This document shows positions 7,622 through 15,535 of a stretch of 35,530 nt of DNA, piece by piece. Position 1 is the first letter of the stretch, and each line of letters begins with the position of its first letter. Source of the stretch: Olsenella sp. An270 (GTDB lineage: Bacteria > Actinomycetota > Coriobacteriia > Coriobacteriales > Atopobiaceae); NCBI RefSeq assembly GCF_002159735.1, contig NZ_NFJF01000010.1, positions 1 through 35,530 of the forward strand. The letters are read 5' to 3'. The notes below the pieces were generated by a model that was given only the letters and a program-made list of their open reading frames with translations, was not told the origin of the DNA and searched no databases. Made by a program: the position numbers and the translations under genes.

Positions 7622-8956
7622 ATGGCTTTTGAGGGCAAGACCGAGCAGGAGGCGCGCGAGGAGATCTTGGCGCTCGTGGCCGAGTACACGAAGGCCTACA
7701 AGATGCCCAAACCCTGGCAGCCGGGGGAGCGCATCAGCTATGCCGGTCGCGTGTTTGACGAGCGCGAGATCGTTGACCTAGTGGACTCCTCGCTGGATTT
7801 CTGGCTCACCGCTGGTCGCTATACCGAGAAGTTCGAGAGCGAGTTCGCCAAGTACGTCGGCGTCAAGTATGCTGCCGTTACTAATTCCGGGTCCTCAGCC
7901 AACCTGCTGGCCTTCTCGGCTCTGACGGCTCAGGAGCTCGGCGACCGCGCCATCCGCCCGGGCGACGAGGTTATCACCGTGGCCGCTGGCTTCCCCACTA
8001 CGGTATCGCCCATCATCCAGTTCGGCGCGGTTCCCGTCTTTGTGGACGTGACCATCCCCCAGTACAACATTGACGTCACTAAGCTTGAGGAGGCCGTCTC
8101 GCCCAAGACAAAGGCGGTCATCATCGCGCACACGCTTGGCAACCCGTTTGACCTCGCTGCGGTAAAGAGCTTCTGCGACAAGCACAATCTCTGGCTTGTA
8201 GAGGACTCCTGCGACGCCCTGGGCTCCAGGGCCCTCGTCGACGGCGAGCTGCGCATGTGCGGTACCGTCGGCGACATCGGAACGGCGAGCTTCTATCCCG
8301 CTCACCACATGACGATGGGCGAGGGCGGTGCCGTCTTCACCAACAACCCGCTGCTCTCGCGCCTGGTTCGCTCGTTCCGCGACTGGGGCCGCGACTGCGT
8401 GTGCCGTGGTGGCGAGGACAACCGTTGCGGCCACCGCTTTGACGGACAGTATGGCGAGCTCCCACGCGGCTATGATCACAAGTACGTCTACTCGCACTTT
8501 GGCTACAACCTCAAGGTTACGGACATGCAGGCCGCTATCGGCTGTGCGCAGCTTGAAAAGATCGCTGACTTCGTTGAGGCCCGCAAGAAGAACTGGGCGT
8601 ATCTGCGCGACGCGCTTGCCGGTACGGAGGACAAGCTCATTCTTCCGGAGCCGCTGGCCGACTCCGATCCCAGCTGGTTCGGCTTTGTCATCACCTCCAT
8701 GGAAGGTGTGGACGGCGGCGAGGTCGCGCGGCACGTGGAGGCGGAAGGCGTTCAGACGAGGCGCCTCTTTGCGGGCAACCTCTTGCGTCACCCGTGCTTC
8801 GATCCCATCCGCAACACTGACCGCTATCGCGTGGTGGGCTCCCTCGACCAGACCGACCGAATCATGCACGATACCTTCTGGATCGGCGTCTACCCAGGCA
8901 TGACGGACGAGAAGCTTGAGTACATGGCCAACTCCGTCAGACGGGCAATCAGCTGA
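7622..8956 (+). CDS. rfbH: CDP-4-keto-6-deoxyglucose 3-dehydrase (E1)
   Basis: RfbH (DdhC, E1) is a PMP-dependent [2Fe-2S] enzyme that removes the 3-hydroxyl of CDP-4-keto-6-deoxyglucose. The 444-residue protein has the aminotransferase fold, but the PLP lysine is replaced by His (SFYPAHHMTMGEGG), the hallmark of this dehydrase. The iron-sulfur ligands appear as C-x-C-x7-C (CVCRGGEDNRC, about residue 260). A fourth cysteine in EDSCDALGS lies about 61 residues earlier, close to the 57 known for E1. Its start abuts the rfbG stop. The usual electron donor, the RfbI/DdhD ferredoxin-type reductase, is not in the window. Confidence 0.95.
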   Translation: MAFEGKTEQEAREEILALVAEYTKAYKMPKPWQPGERISYAGRVFDEREIVDLVDSSLDFWLTAGRYTEKFESEFAKYVGVKYAAVTNSGSSANLLAFSALTAQELGDRAIRPGDEVITVAAGFPTTVSPIIQFGAVPVFVDVTIPQYNIDVTKLEEAVSPKTKAVIIAHTLGNPFDLAAVKSFCDKHNLWLVEDSCDALGSRALVDGELRMCGTVGDIGTASFYPAHHMTMGEGGAVFTNNPLLSRLVRSFRDWGRDCVCRGGEDNRCGHRFDGQYGELPRGYDHKYVYSHFGYNLKVTDMQAAIGCAQLEKIADFVEARKKNWAYLRDALAGTEDKLILPEPLADSDPSWFGFVITSMEGVDGGEVARHVEAEGVQTRRLFAGNLLRHPCFDPIRNTDRYRVVGSLDQTDRIMHDTFWIGVYPGMTDEKLEYMANSVRRAIS

Positions 8957-9035
8957 GACTATTCAGCTTTGAGCGGGGCAGTGCGATCAGGCGCCTTGGT
9001 CGAGGCGCTGGCATGAGAGACAAGGACAGACGTCG

Positions 9036-10778
9036 ATGAAGCTTTCTGATTACGTGTTCAGCTACCTGAGCAGTATAGGAACCGAGGATGCCTTCATGCT
9101 TCCTGGTGGGGGGGCAATGCACCTGGTGGACTCTCTTGGTCGCTCTGACATCAGGTATACGTGTTTTCTCCATGAGCAGGCAGCGGCAATCGCCTCGGAG
9201 GCATATGCCCAGAATTCGAACAAGCTCTCGGTCACGCTGGTTACCTCGGGCCCAGGGGGCACGAACACGCTAACTGCGGTTGCTGCTGGATGGATTGACT
9301 CGACGCCAATGCTGATTATCTCCGGTCAGGCCAAGCGGTCCGATTTGGTGGGGGATACTGGTGTCCGGCAAATCGGCTCTCAAGAGGTGCAGATTGTCGA
9401 GGTAGTTGCCCCTATAACAAAGTATGCGGTCCAGATTCTGGACCCCAATACTATTGCCTATCATCTGGAGCGTGCCGTATTTGAGGCAACTCATGGACGT
9501 CCGGGCCCTGTTTGGCTGGACATTCCGCTTGACGTTCAGGCTGCCGAGATTGACGAGAGTGTGCTGGAGCACTTTGATTCAGCGGTTTATAACGTTCCGG
9601 TGGCGAGTGACGACTTTATTGAAGGAGCGGTCGAGCTCATCTGCCAGGCAAAGCGCCCCCTGGTTCTTGCGGGCAATGGCATTAAGCTGGCGGGTTCGAC
9701 CTTGGCGTTTCGTAAGCTCGCGCGGTTGCTTGGGGCTCCCGTTCAGACGACCTGGAAGACCATTGACATGTTTGGCGAAGATGACCCGCTCTATCTTGGT
9801 CATCCTGGGACTATGGGAGATCGAGGTGCAAACCTTGTGCTCCAGGAGGCGGATCTTCTGCTATCAATTGGCAGCCGTATAGATACGAGTTTGACTGCGT
9901 TCAACGAGATTGACTTTGCCCGTAATGCCGAGAAGATTATCGTCGACATTGATCAGCACGAGCTCGATAGAATGGAGATACCGAGGAGTCACAAGGCCTG
10001 TGCCGATGCTGCTGGGTTTATCCGAGCCCTCTCCGAGGCTATTTCGTCAGTCGATTTGCCTGATTGGTCTCAGTGGCTCAATCACTGCAAGGAAGTGCGT
10101 GCTACCCACCCTGTCGTGACGGATGAGCATAAGAGGAAGCGGGGCGCGGTCAGCTGCTATTACTTTGTCGATAAGCTGAGCGACCTCCTTACGGAGGACG
10201 ACGTTATCGTTCCCGAAAGCTCCGGGGGTGCTGCAGAGATTACCTGCCAGGCGTTTCGCCCCAAGTTCGGTCAGAGCATGAAGCACGCTGCCGGACTGGG
10301 CTCCATGGGCTTCGGCCTGCCCTATGCCATTGGCTCGTGCCTGTCCCTGGGGAAGCGGCGTACGGTGCTGATTAATGGTGACGGCGCATTCCAGATGAAT
10401 ATTCAGGAGCTCCAGACGGTTGCTCGACTCAATCTCCCAATTAAGATTTTCGTGTGGGAGAACGATGGTTATGCGTCCATCAGGAACATGCAGCGAAACA
10501 ACTTTGGGGGGTTCTACGTTGCTAGTGGGTCTACGAGCGGTCTCGTGATGCCGGACATCGCGGCCGTTGCTGCCTCCTATGGGCTCCTAACGTTCCAAAT
10601 GTCTTCAAATGAAGATGTTGATGCGATGCTTGAAAGCATTTTGGTGAAGCAGGGGCCGACGCTTTGCGTCGTGCATGTTGACCAGAACGAGACGGTTAGC
10701 CCGAAGTGCATGGCGAAGCGCCTTCCAGACGGATCCATGCGGTCGATGCCGCTCGACAAGATGTGGCCGTACCTTTAA
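9036..10778 (+). CDS. ThDP-dependent acetolactate synthase-like enzyme (possibly YerE-type)
   Basis: This 580-residue protein has the three-domain ThDP fold of acetolactate synthase. FLHEQAAAIASEAYA (about 45) carries the activating Glu, TSGPGGTN is near 70, and the ThDP/Mg motif starts at NGDGAFQMN and ends at WENDGYASI (about 450-485). Placed right after rfbFGH, it could act like YerE of the yersiniose pathway, which adds a two-carbon unit from pyruvate to C4 of a CDP-4-keto-dideoxyhexose. That role is inference from context; a decarboxylase or plain ALS-like role is possible. A 79-nt gap with a small hairpin (8991-9008) separates it from rfbH, and AT content rises from here on, so the gene may come from another source. 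Confidence 0.8.
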   Translation: MKLSDYVFSYLSSIGTEDAFMLPGGGAMHLVDSLGRSDIRYTCFLHEQAAAIASEAYAQNSNKLSVTLVTSGPGGTNTLTAVAAGWIDSTPMLIISGQAKRSDLVGDTGVRQIGSQEVQIVEVVAPITKYAVQILDPNTIAYHLERAVFEATHGRPGPVWLDIPLDVQAAEIDESVLEHFDSAVYNVPVASDDFIEGAVELICQAKRPLVLAGNGIKLAGSTLAFRKLARLLGAPVQTTWKTIDMFGEDDPLYLGHPGTMGDRGANLVLQEADLLLSIGSRIDTSLTAFNEIDFARNAEKIIVDIDQHELDRMEIPRSHKACADAAGFIRALSEAISSVDLPDWSQWLNHCKEVRATHPVVTDEHKRKRGAVSCYYFVDKLSDLLTEDDVIVPESSGGAAEITCQAFRPKFGQSMKHAAGLGSMGFGLPYAIGSCLSLGKRRTVLINGDGAFQMNIQELQTVARLNLPIKIFVWENDGYASIRNMQRNNFGGFYVASGSTSGLVMPDIAAVAASYGLLTFQMSSNEDVDAMLESILVKQGPTLCVVHVDQNETVSPKCMAKRLPDGSMRSMPLDKMWPYL

Positions 10779-10841
10779 CCGCCTTGTCCGAGATCGGTAC
10801 TTGCCCGTACATGACTTTGTACTGTGATTGAGAGGGACACA

Positions 10842-11711
10842 ATGTTTGAGAAGCCGTTTGTGATCGCAGAGGCCGGTTGCAACCACAAGGGGGACATGGA
10901 GATTGCAAAGCAGCTCATCTATGTAGCGGCCTATTACTGCCACGCTGATTCAATCAAGTTCCAGAAGCGCAACAACCGCGAACTACTGTCACCGGAGCAG
11001 TACAACGCCCCCCACCCCAATCCGGCCAATTCCTACGGAAAGACATATGGGGAGCATCGGGAGTACCTTGAGTTTGATGTGGAGCAGCACAAGCAGCTCA
11101 AGGAATGGTGCGATGACGCTGGTATCGTCTACGCGACATCGGTGTGGGACATGACCTCCGCGAAGGAGATTGCCTCGATTAGCCCTGTCTATATCAAGAT
11201 TCCCTCGGCGTGTAACAACAACTTCGAGATGCTTCAATGGCTGTGCGACAACTATGGCGGCGAAGTTCAGATTTCCTTTGGGATGACAACCCATGCTGAG
11301 GAGGAACAGGTCGTTCAGCTGTTTGAGAAGAATGGTCGCAACAAAGATCTTGTCGTATTTGCATGCACCTCGGGCTATCCGGTTCCTTATGAGGACGTCT
11401 GTCTACTCGAACTCAAGAGGCTGCAGGAGTCCTATGGCAGTGAGGTGAAGGCTATCGGCTTCTCCGGCCATCATCTCGGCACGGCGGTCGATGTTGCTGC
11501 GTATGCGTTGGGTGCCCGCTATATCGAGAGGCATTACACTCTCGACAAGACCTGGAAGGGTACGGACCATGCTGCCTCTTTGGAGCCGGATGAGCTTAAG
11601 GGCCTTATCGACGATCTTAGGAACGTGTCTCTAGCCATGAGGAGGAAGTCCGAAGAGATGCTGCCCATTGAGCTTGTCCAGCGGGATAAGCTCAAGTATC
11701 GCAAGCACTAG
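10842..11711 (+). CDS. NeuB/SpsE-family ulosonic acid synthase lacking the SAF domain
   Basis: The 289-residue protein is a TIM-barrel of the N-acetylneuraminate synthase family, which condenses phosphoenolpyruvate with a sugar to give a 3-deoxy-ulosonic acid. Seen are IAEAGCNHKGDMEIAKQLI (residues 8-26), DSIKFQKRN, YIKIPSACNNN, SFGMTT, CTSGYPVP, IGFSGHHLG and IERHYTLDKTWKGTDHAASL, all typical. Most family members have about 340 residues with a C-terminal antifreeze-like SAF domain; this one stops after the barrel. ATG 10842 is chosen over an upstream GTG because of AGGG at 10833-10836. The adjacent KdsC-like phosphatase suggests a phosphorylated product, as in Kdn-9-phosphate synthesis. No cytidylyltransferase is nearby. 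Confidence 0.85.
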   Translation: MFEKPFVIAEAGCNHKGDMEIAKQLIYVAAYYCHADSIKFQKRNNRELLSPEQYNAPHPNPANSYGKTYGEHREYLEFDVEQHKQLKEWCDDAGIVYATSVWDMTSAKEIASISPVYIKIPSACNNNFEMLQWLCDNYGGEVQISFGMTTHAEEEQVVQLFEKNGRNKDLVVFACTSGYPVPYEDVCLLELKRLQESYGSEVKAIGFSGHHLGTAVDVAAYALGARYIERHYTLDKTWKGTDHAASLEPDELKGLIDDLRNVSLAMRRKSEEMLPIELVQRDKLKYRKH

Positions 11712-11740
11712 AGAGTTCAAACGTTATGGAAGGATGCCAC

Positions 11741-12241
11741 ATGGATGCCCTCCTGACGCTCCCCCGCATCCGCATGGTGCTGACCGATTGCGACGGTTGC
11801 CTCACTGACGGCGGAATGTATTACACCGAATTCGGTGACGAGATGAAGAAGTTCAACACGCGCGATGGCATGGGCTTTTCGCTGCTTCGTTCGAAGGGAA
11901 TCGTTACTGGAATAGTCACGAGTGAAGGCGTCAAGCTCAACGAGCGACGGGCGCAGAAGATGGGGGTCGATATTCTTGAGAGTGGTGTGAGGGACAAGCT
12001 GCCCGTTGTCCAACGTCTGTCTCAGGAACGAGGAATTCCTCTAGACGCAGTCGCCTATATCGGGGATGACATAAATGACCTTGAAGTCATCAGGGCGGTG
12101 GGGCTTGGATGTAGCCCGGCCGACGGTATACCATCGGTGCGTGCGGCAGCGCGCTATGTGACAAACGCATGTGGGGGCCATGGTGTGTTCAGGGAGGTTG
12201 CGGACCTCATACTTAGCAGCTTGGAAGGCGCGGACGAGTAA
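11741..12241 (+). CDS. KdsC-like HAD phosphatase
   Basis: The protein has 166 residues and belongs to the HAD C0 subfamily. The catalytic motif I is LTDCDGCLTDGG (about residues 14-25), motif II is IVTSE, and motif III/IV is YIGDDINDLEV; the family tail GGHGVFREVADLIL is also present. KdsC and the Kdn-9-phosphate phosphatases remove phosphate from ulosonic acid phosphates, and this gene lies directly after the NeuB-like synthase, so it probably acts on that product. ATG 11741 has GGAAGGA 6 nt before it; ATG 11726 is possible but lacks a site. It could also be the regulatory HAD domain often fused to CMP-sialate synthetases. Confidence 0.85.
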   Translation: MDALLTLPRIRMVLTDCDGCLTDGGMYYTEFGDEMKKFNTRDGMGFSLLRSKGIVTGIVTSEGVKLNERRAQKMGVDILESGVRDKLPVVQRLSQERGIPLDAVAYIGDDINDLEVIRAVGLGCSPADGIPSVRAAARYVTNACGGHGVFREVADLILSSLEGADE

Positions 12242-12251
12242 GGACTGACAG

Positions 12252-13538
12252 GTGAAGTTCGGAATCATCCAGTTTGATGGAACTGACACGGACAAGTTTG
12301 ACAAGGTCATCATTAACATTGGTGATGCTGCGCAGCTCATGGCGATTGAGAACATCTATGCGCAGATGGGCGTTTCTCCCGAGGAGATTGTCTACATCGA
12401 TTACTACGACCTGGAAACCTATGATGGCGACTATGCCGTAGTGCCGGTCAACCTGCTGATTATCCATGACCCGGGAAACAAGAGGTTCCTTCGCTTCTCA
12501 CCGAGAATCGTTCCGGTCTTTCTGGGGGTGTCGTTCTCCGACCCTACTCTTGGTCAACATGAGCTGGATGTTCTTAGGAAGTACGAGCCAATTGGATGTC
12601 GCGATCAACGCAGTATGGACCTGTTGCGAAGCCATGGAATTGAGGCCTATGTCAATGGGTGCCTGGCCCTCACGCTTCCTCGCAGCAAAAGCGAGCACCA
12701 TGGCGAGAAGGTAATCTTTGCGGACGTTCCGACGTCGGTGTTGCCATATGTCCCCAAAGAGCTTTACAAGGACATCGAATTCGTCGACCAAGAGGTGTTC
12801 GACAGCCTTGACTCACTCCCGAATGGTTCGCTGAAGGACTTTACCAAGCGGGTCATAGAGAAGTACGAGACCGACGCTCGTTTGATAGTGACCTCTCGCT
12901 TCCACGGCGCGGTTCTGGGCATGGCACTTGGCATCCCAGTCATCGTTACTCTCGAGCAGTACACCTATAGATTCAGTTGGATAAAGAAACTCGTGCCCTT
13001 CTATACGGAGGGTAGCTTCGACTCAATCGACTGGAGCCCCTCGGCATCGGACCTCGAGCCTATGAAGCAGCGTATGATTCGCATAGCAATCGATAGAATC
13101 GAGGCAGCCTATCGTGCGCACAACCTCATATGTGACCAGAGTGCGTTCCTCGAATGCGGCGACACTGGTGATGACCTCGGTCAGATTCCGTGCTATGCAG
13201 GCGCGTTGGGGTTCATTAGGGAGCGATGGAAGCAGGACGACGTATTCAGGTACTCGATTTGGGGCATCAACAAGAACGCTGAGGATATTTATCAGTTCAT
13301 CCGGAGCAACTATCCGAACGCAGTTCTTGCTCATGCGTACGACATGTTTAATGAGAAGCTCTTTCACGGAGTTCGTACTGAGTATCCTTCCGACTTTGAG
13401 AAGGACGAGTTTGTCTTTGTTGCGGCCTACCTCGCTTCGCAAATGGCGCCGGGTTATTTTGCTGAGCACGGAGTGAATGAGGACCGCTACTACCTATGCA
13501 AGAGGTCTTTCATCGGGGAGGCTGATATTCGTGGCTGA
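12252..13538 (+). CDS. Polysaccharide pyruvyltransferase-like protein with extra C-terminal domain
   Basis: The first ~280 of 428 residues resemble the CsaB/WcaK polysaccharide pyruvyltransferase fold: NIGDAAQLMAIENIY near the start, FLGVSFSD, PIGCRDQRSMDLLRSHGIEAYVNGCLALTL, and TSRFHGAVLGMALGIPVIV. The family adds ketal pyruvate from PEP to glycan sugars. The last ~100 residues form an apparent second, Rossmann-like unit (YSIWGINKNAEDIYQFIRSN then DEFVFVAAYLASQM), similar to regulatory or nucleotide-sugar-binding modules found in glycan loci. The start is GTG with AAGGA 7 nt before. The stop overlaps the GT2 start by 8 nt. The acceptor is unknown; a non-pyruvyl role is possible. Confidence 0.7.
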   Translation: MKFGIIQFDGTDTDKFDKVIINIGDAAQLMAIENIYAQMGVSPEEIVYIDYYDLETYDGDYAVVPVNLLIIHDPGNKRFLRFSPRIVPVFLGVSFSDPTLGQHELDVLRKYEPIGCRDQRSMDLLRSHGIEAYVNGCLALTLPRSKSEHHGEKVIFADVPTSVLPYVPKELYKDIEFVDQEVFDSLDSLPNGSLKDFTKRVIEKYETDARLIVTSRFHGAVLGMALGIPVIVTLEQYTYRFSWIKKLVPFYTEGSFDSIDWSPSASDLEPMKQRMIRIAIDRIEAAYRAHNLICDQSAFLECGDTGDDLGQIPCYAGALGFIRERWKQDDVFRYSIWGINKNAEDIYQFIRSNYPNAVLAHAYDMFNEKLFHGVRTEYPSDFEKDEFVFVAAYLASQMAPGYFAEHGVNEDRYYLCKRSFIGEADIRG

Positions 13539-14487
13539 TTACCAGAAGACAATCAGCTTCCTGATTCCATGCCGTAACGAGGAGTCCAATATCTGTGAGA
13601 TAGCGGCGGGTATTACCGACCTCTTTAGCGGGCCGCTTGCCGGATATAATTACGAGATTGTGTTCGCGGATAACTGCTCCGAGGATTCAACGAGGGAAAA
13701 GATTCGATCTCTGTGCACCGAGAATCCAAGGATAAGGGCAGTGTTCAACTCTGTGAACTCCAGGTATTCGGTTGCGAACGCACTCTCCCATGTGTCGGGT
13801 GATGCATGCGTCTACATGGCTTGCGACTTTCAAGACCCTATTGAGGTCGTCCCAAAGCTGGTAAGCGAATGGGAGAATGGACACGAGGTCGTTTGTGCCG
13901 TCAAGACTCAGAGTGACGAGAGAAGCTCGATGTACCACGCACGAGGCGTCTTCTACCACCTCATGCGCTGGCTTACAAGCATCGAGCCCTATTCGGTTGA
14001 CTACTTGGACCAGTTTACTGGGTTCGGGCTCTATAGCCATAAGATGGTGCAAGAGTATGTGAAGGTGTGCGACGCCAACACGACGCTCAGAGGCTTTGTT
14101 GCCGAGTATGGCTACAAAGTCGGCATGGTGTCATTCGTTCAGCCTAAAAGGAAAAAGGGCAAGAGTAAGCTCAATCTGTACTCCCTGTATGACTTGGCGA
14201 TGTTGAACATCACCTCTTACTCAAAGGTCTTGATCAGATCATCCACTTGGGTGGGAATTGGTCTGTTCATCATTGGAGCGCTGGTAGGGATCTTTTCACT
14301 CATGTCGTGGGCGCTCCAAATTGTCGCCATTGATGCGGTCTATTCCCTCATCCTCTGTTTGGCTGGCCTTGTGCTCGGATATGTTGGGGTGTTGGGCGAG
14401 TACGTCCTCAACATCAATTCCAGGATCTCCAAGATGAACAAGCCGCTGTTGTTCGAGGAGGAGCTGATTAACTTTGACGATGAGTAG
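13531..14487 (+). CDS. GtrB/DPM1-like polyprenyl-phosphate glycosyltransferase
   Basis: This GT2 enzyme (318 residues) has the GT-A domain IPCRNEESNICEIA, ADNCSEDSTREKI, ACDFQDP (DxD region) and YLDQFTGFGLYS, followed by KRKKGKSKLN and two C-terminal membrane helices (about 247-270 and 281-303). This architecture is that of GtrB/dolichol-phosphate-mannose synthase-like enzymes, which charge undecaprenyl phosphate with one sugar. GTG 13531 is chosen because GGGGAGG at 13515-13521 lies 9 nt upstream. It overlaps both neighbours. Together with the GT-C-like protein two genes later it could form a periplasm-facing side-branch glycosylation pair. No GtrA flippase is seen. Confidence 0.85.
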   Translation: MADYQKTISFLIPCRNEESNICEIAAGITDLFSGPLAGYNYEIVFADNCSEDSTREKIRSLCTENPRIRAVFNSVNSRYSVANALSHVSGDACVYMACDFQDPIEVVPKLVSEWENGHEVVCAVKTQSDERSSMYHARGVFYHLMRWLTSIEPYSVDYLDQFTGFGLYSHKMVQEYVKVCDANTTLRGFVAEYGYKVGMVSFVQPKRKKGKSKLNLYSLYDLAMLNITSYSKVLIRSSTWVGIGLFIIGALVGIFSLMSWALQIVAIDAVYSLILCLAGLVLGYVGVLGEYVLNINSRISKMNKPLLFEEELINFDDE

Positions 14488-15535
14488 TGTCCTGCGAGCG
14501 GACTTCTCCGAGATCCTCCAGGAAACTGATGAAGCACAAATCGCCGGCAAAACCTTCTTGATTACCGGTGCTTGCGGCTTTATCGCCAGCTATCTCGTGC
14601 GCTTTCTCATGTATTTCAACGAGAGCCATAAGGGGAAGGAGGCTACGGTAGTTGCTCTTTGTCGGAACAAGGCTAAGGCTCAAACGACATTGGCTGACGT
14701 GCTTTCGTCCGAATACCTACGATTTCTGGTGGATGATGTGCTCGACGCAGATATATCGGGCTATGAGATTAACTATCTTATCCATGCCGCCGGCATCTCC
14801 ACGAGTGATGGGCACAGGAAATATCCCATAGAAACGCTTTCGGCCAACATGGTTGGGACCTACAATCTCTTGAAGCAGTGTGCAGAGATGCCCTGCTTCG
14901 AGAGGTTTGTGTATTTCAGCAGTGGCGCCGTATATGGCGATATTGGTGCATCAGGGGAAGGCGTTATCACGGAGAGTGCCTTTGCGCCGATTGACCCACT
15001 TAGCCCGGACGCGTGCTATGCGACTGCCAAGAGGTCGGGCGAGGCGCTTTGCGGGGCTTTTGCCGCTGAGCAAGGGGTGCCATGTACGATTGTCAGGATT
15101 AGTCACACCTACGGTCCCGGAATAGACCTCAATGACGGACATGTCTACTCCGACTTTGCGAAATCGCTGCTCAACGAGACGTCGCTTGTCATCCGGGGGG
15201 ACGGCTCCGCTACGAGGCCATTTTGCTATGTCTCGGATGCTGTGACGGGGGTCTTCTGTGCCATGAAGGTGGGAGGGTCCGTGGAGGCGTTCAACATGGC
15301 GAACGAGGACGCATACTATTCAATCAATGGACTTGCCCAGTTGTTGTCGAAGAGCTATAAGCCGGGAACGGAAATACCGATTGTGCATCTTGTCCCATCC
15401 GTTGAGGGTGACTGTGCAGCGCGGGTGTGCGCCCAGAAACTGCGCGCGAGTGGATGGCAGCCTAGGGTAGATCCGGTTGAGGGATTCCGGAGGACCGTTG
15501 AGTATTGCCGTGAGAGGGGAATGTATGAGCGGTGA
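14480..15535 (+). CDS. NAD-dependent epimerase/dehydratase (extended SDR)
   Basis: The 351-residue protein is an extended SDR: Rossmann loop LITGACGFIASYLVRFL (about residues 26-42), LIHAAGIST, YFSSGAVYGD, active-site YATAKRSGEALC, and IVRISHTYGPG. Members act on nucleotide sugars as epimerases, dehydratases or C4/keto-reductases. Since rfbFGH make a CDP-4-keto sugar, this may be the reductase/epimerase that finishes it (YerF- or RfbJ-like role), which is inference. ATG 14480 overlaps the preceding stop; TTG 14474 is an alternative and is better spaced from GAGGAGGAG (14455-14463). Its stop overlaps the next gene's start. Confidence 0.85.
   Translation: MSSVLRADFSEILQETDEAQIAGKTFLITGACGFIASYLVRFLMYFNESHKGKEATVVALCRNKAKAQTTLADVLSSEYLRFLVDDVLDADISGYEINYLIHAAGISTSDGHRKYPIETLSANMVGTYNLLKQCAEMPCFERFVYFSSGAVYGDIGASGEGVITESAFAPIDPLSPDACYATAKRSGEALCGAFAAEQGVPCTIVRISHTYGPGIDLNDGHVYSDFAKSLLNETSLVIRGDGSATRPFCYVSDAVTGVFCAMKVGGSVEAFNMANEDAYYSINGLAQLLSKSYKPGTEIPIVHLVPSVEGDCAARVCAQKLRASGWQPRVDPVEGFRRTVEYCRERGMYER

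Noticed and set aside
7895-8869. 324-codon minus-strand frame opposite rfbH
   Set aside because: Antisense shadow; the rfbH protein is full length with diagnostic residues.
8991-9008. Hairpin between rfbH and the ThDP gene as a terminator
   Set aside because: The stem is only 6-7 bp with no T-run, and the downstream gene has no obvious promoter of its own.
9036-10778. Housekeeping acetolactate synthase (ilvB)
   Set aside because: No ilvN/ilvC neighbours, and it lies inside a sugar operon; kept as ALS-like with a sugar role proposed.
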